64,000 bases of DNA. Origin: Actinoplanes sp. NBRC 103695. Lineage in GTDB: Bacteria; Actinomycetota; Actinomycetes; Mycobacteriales; Micromonosporaceae. Shown here piece after piece: positions 62,956 to 64,000 of the stretch. The DNA is taken from NCBI RefSeq assembly GCF_030269485.1, contig NZ_BSTL01000012.1:1-64000 (forward strand), written 5' to 3'. Every line of letters starts with the position of its first letter. Within the stretch, counting starts at the first letter, position 1. Below the pieces are notes generated by a model. That model saw only the letters and a list, made by a program, of their open reading frames with translations, made no database searches and was not told the origin of the DNA. Position numbers and translations under genes: made by a program.

Positions 62956-63998
62956 GCACACGTCGATTCGAAACGCCGGACCCGGAGCTCGACCTGCTGT
63001 ACCGGGATCTGGCCGACCAGGACCTCCAGCCGTTGTGGGAGCTCAAAGGCCTGTTGACGCCGACTCCGACGGTGCGGTCGGTGCCGCACCGGTGGACGGC
63101 GAAGGAACTGCGCGCCCTCGGCGAGCGGGCCGGGCATCTCGTCCCGATCGACCGTGGCGGCGACCGCCGGGTGCTGGCCTGCGCGAACCCCGGGCTGGAC
63201 GGCGCTCCGTACGCGGTCTCGACACTGTGGGCGGCAGCGCAGTACCTCGGCCCGCACGAGGTGGCGCCGGCCCACCGGCACACGCCCGCAGCCCTGCGCT
63301 TCGTGCTCGAGGGAACCGGCGTGTGGACCTTGGTCGACGGCGACCCGCTGGCGATGTCGGCCGGCGACCTGATCCTCACGCCCAGTTGGAGCTTTCACGA
63401 GCATCACAACACCGCCGACCAGCCGATGCTCTGGATGGACGTCTTGGACCTGCCGATGGTCGCCGCCCTCGAGGCGGTGTTCTTCGAGGAGGGGCCCAGT
63501 GAGGAGGTGGAGCGGCTGACCGCGACCGTCTCCGACTCCGAGCGCCGCTACGGCAACCCCGGACTGCTGCCACCGCCCGGCCTGCGCGCCCGGCCCCGGC
63601 ACTCGCCGCTGCTCGCGTACCGATGGGCCGACACCGACCTGGCGTTGTCCCGGCGCCTGGACGCCACCGGGGCGGAATTCGCCACCCTGGCGTACGTCGA
63701 CCCGACGCGCGGCACGGACGTCATGCCGACCATGCGGTGCGAAGCCCATCGCGTCCGCGGCGGGTCGCGCTCCCCGCTCGTCCGGCAGACCGGCTCCCGG
63801 ATCGCGACCGTCTTCCGGGGCAGCGGGGTGGCGGTAGTCGGCGAACACCGCTTCGACGTCGCACCGGGCGACATCCTCGCCATTCCCTCCTGGACGCCGT
63901 GGCGGCTCGAAGCGCATGACCCGCTCGACGTGTTCTCCACCAGCGACGCGCCGGTTCTGGACGCACTGGGCCTTTACCGGGAGGAGGAACTGTCGTGA
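62952..63998 (+). CDS. gentisate 1,2-dioxygenase-like bicupin
   Basis: 348 residues; the ATG overlaps the esterase stop, and AAGGAGA lies upstream. Two cupin domains. The N-terminal one has the metal ligands H108-x-H110 (APAHRHTPAALRFVLEG) and a late His in PSWSFHEHHN (149-152), and GDLILTPSW is a signature of gentisate and 1-hydroxy-2-naphthoate dioxygenases. The C-terminal cupin (about 250-335, ending GDILAIPSWTPWRL) has lost most ligands, as usual. The family cleaves an aromatic ring between the carboxyl and adjacent hydroxyl carbons with Fe(II), giving maleylpyruvate from gentisate. It probably completes the ring opening of this operon, though salicylate or a hydroxynaphthoate are alternative substrates. 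Confidence 0.9.
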   Translation: MSTRRFETPDPELDLLYRDLADQDLQPLWELKGLLTPTPTVRSVPHRWTAKELRALGERAGHLVPIDRGGDRRVLACANPGLDGAPYAVSTLWAAAQYLGPHEVAPAHRHTPAALRFVLEGTGVWTLVDGDPLAMSAGDLILTPSWSFHEHHNTADQPMLWMDVLDLPMVAALEAVFFEEGPSEEVERLTATVSDSERRYGNPGLLPPPGLRARPRHSPLLAYRWADTDLALSRRLDATGAEFATLAYVDPTRGTDVMPTMRCEAHRVRGGSRSPLVRQTGSRIATVFRGSGVAVVGEHRFDVAPGDILAIPSWTPWRLEAHDPLDVFSTSDAPVLDALGLYREEELS

Positions 63999-64000
63999 GT
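63995..64000 (+). CDS. possible start of the next operon gene, cut by the window edge
   Basis: GTG at 63995 overlaps the cupin stop (GTGA), and GAGGAGG lies just upstream, as for the other coupled genes in this operon. Only two codons are inside the window, so no product can be named. A fumarylacetoacetate-hydrolase-type or isomerase gene would be expected after a gentisate dioxygenase, but that is a guess. Confidence 0.4.

Overview
The window is high-GC actinomycete DNA: strong G/C preference at third positions, many GTG starts, a WxG-type protein head, F420/FMN luciferase-family enzymes, and ECF sigma, MarR, LysR and GntR regulators. A filamentous Micromonosporaceae-type host is my inference; no rRNA, tRNA or replication gene fixes the taxon. 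I saw no tRNA, rRNA, CRISPR array or insertion sequence.

Region 1 (150-38650) is a five-gene, one-strand locus dominated by two giant reading frames of 5884 and 5720 codons, with a YbaB/EbfC-type protein, a luciferase-family oxidoreductase and a 697-residue protein between them. The first giant starts with a WxG helical hairpin and hydrophobic segments, then a Pro-rich linker with four copies of an 11-residue repeat, then about 5000 residues of helical repeats that include an 880-residue tandem duplication. The second giant is also built by successive tandem duplications. Its middle is visibly poorer in GC and carries TTA codons. I recognise no enzymatic domain in either giant. This is the best candidate for an undescribed system: possibly a type VII-linked or cell-surface apparatus, but no secretion gene lies in the window.

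Region 2 (38651-48467) begins with a decayed ECF sigma gene. Next come a MarR regulator and a divergent operon for an aromatic compound: zinc-free MDR oxidoreductase, ACMSD/gamma-resorcylate-type decarboxylase, alpha/beta-hydrolase-fold protein without its serine, intradiol dioxygenase lacking one tyrosine ligand, and LigB/DODA extradiol dioxygenase. A convergent sigma/membrane-protein pair and a LysR-MDR oxidoreductase divergent pair follow.

Region 3 (48523-64000) is a larger catabolic island with two divergent arms around a GntR/MocR-type regulator. The leftward arm encodes a thiolase-like protein without the nucleophilic cysteine, a DUF35 Zn-ribbon/OB protein, a cyclase-family metal hydrolase, an F420-type luciferase-family enzyme, an acyl-CoA ligase and a decayed amidohydrolase. 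The rightward arm encodes an amidohydrolase, SDR, ADP-forming acyl-CoA synthetase, Baeyer-Villiger monooxygenase with a 4-hydroxyacetophenone-monooxygenase-like N-terminal extension, HSL-type esterase and gentisate-dioxygenase-like cupin. A repeated TAGAAC-centred motif lies in both control regions. Together the genes suggest side-chain removal from an aryl or cyclic acyl-CoA, Baeyer-Villiger oxidation to an ester, hydrolysis and ring cleavage; the substrate is unknown.
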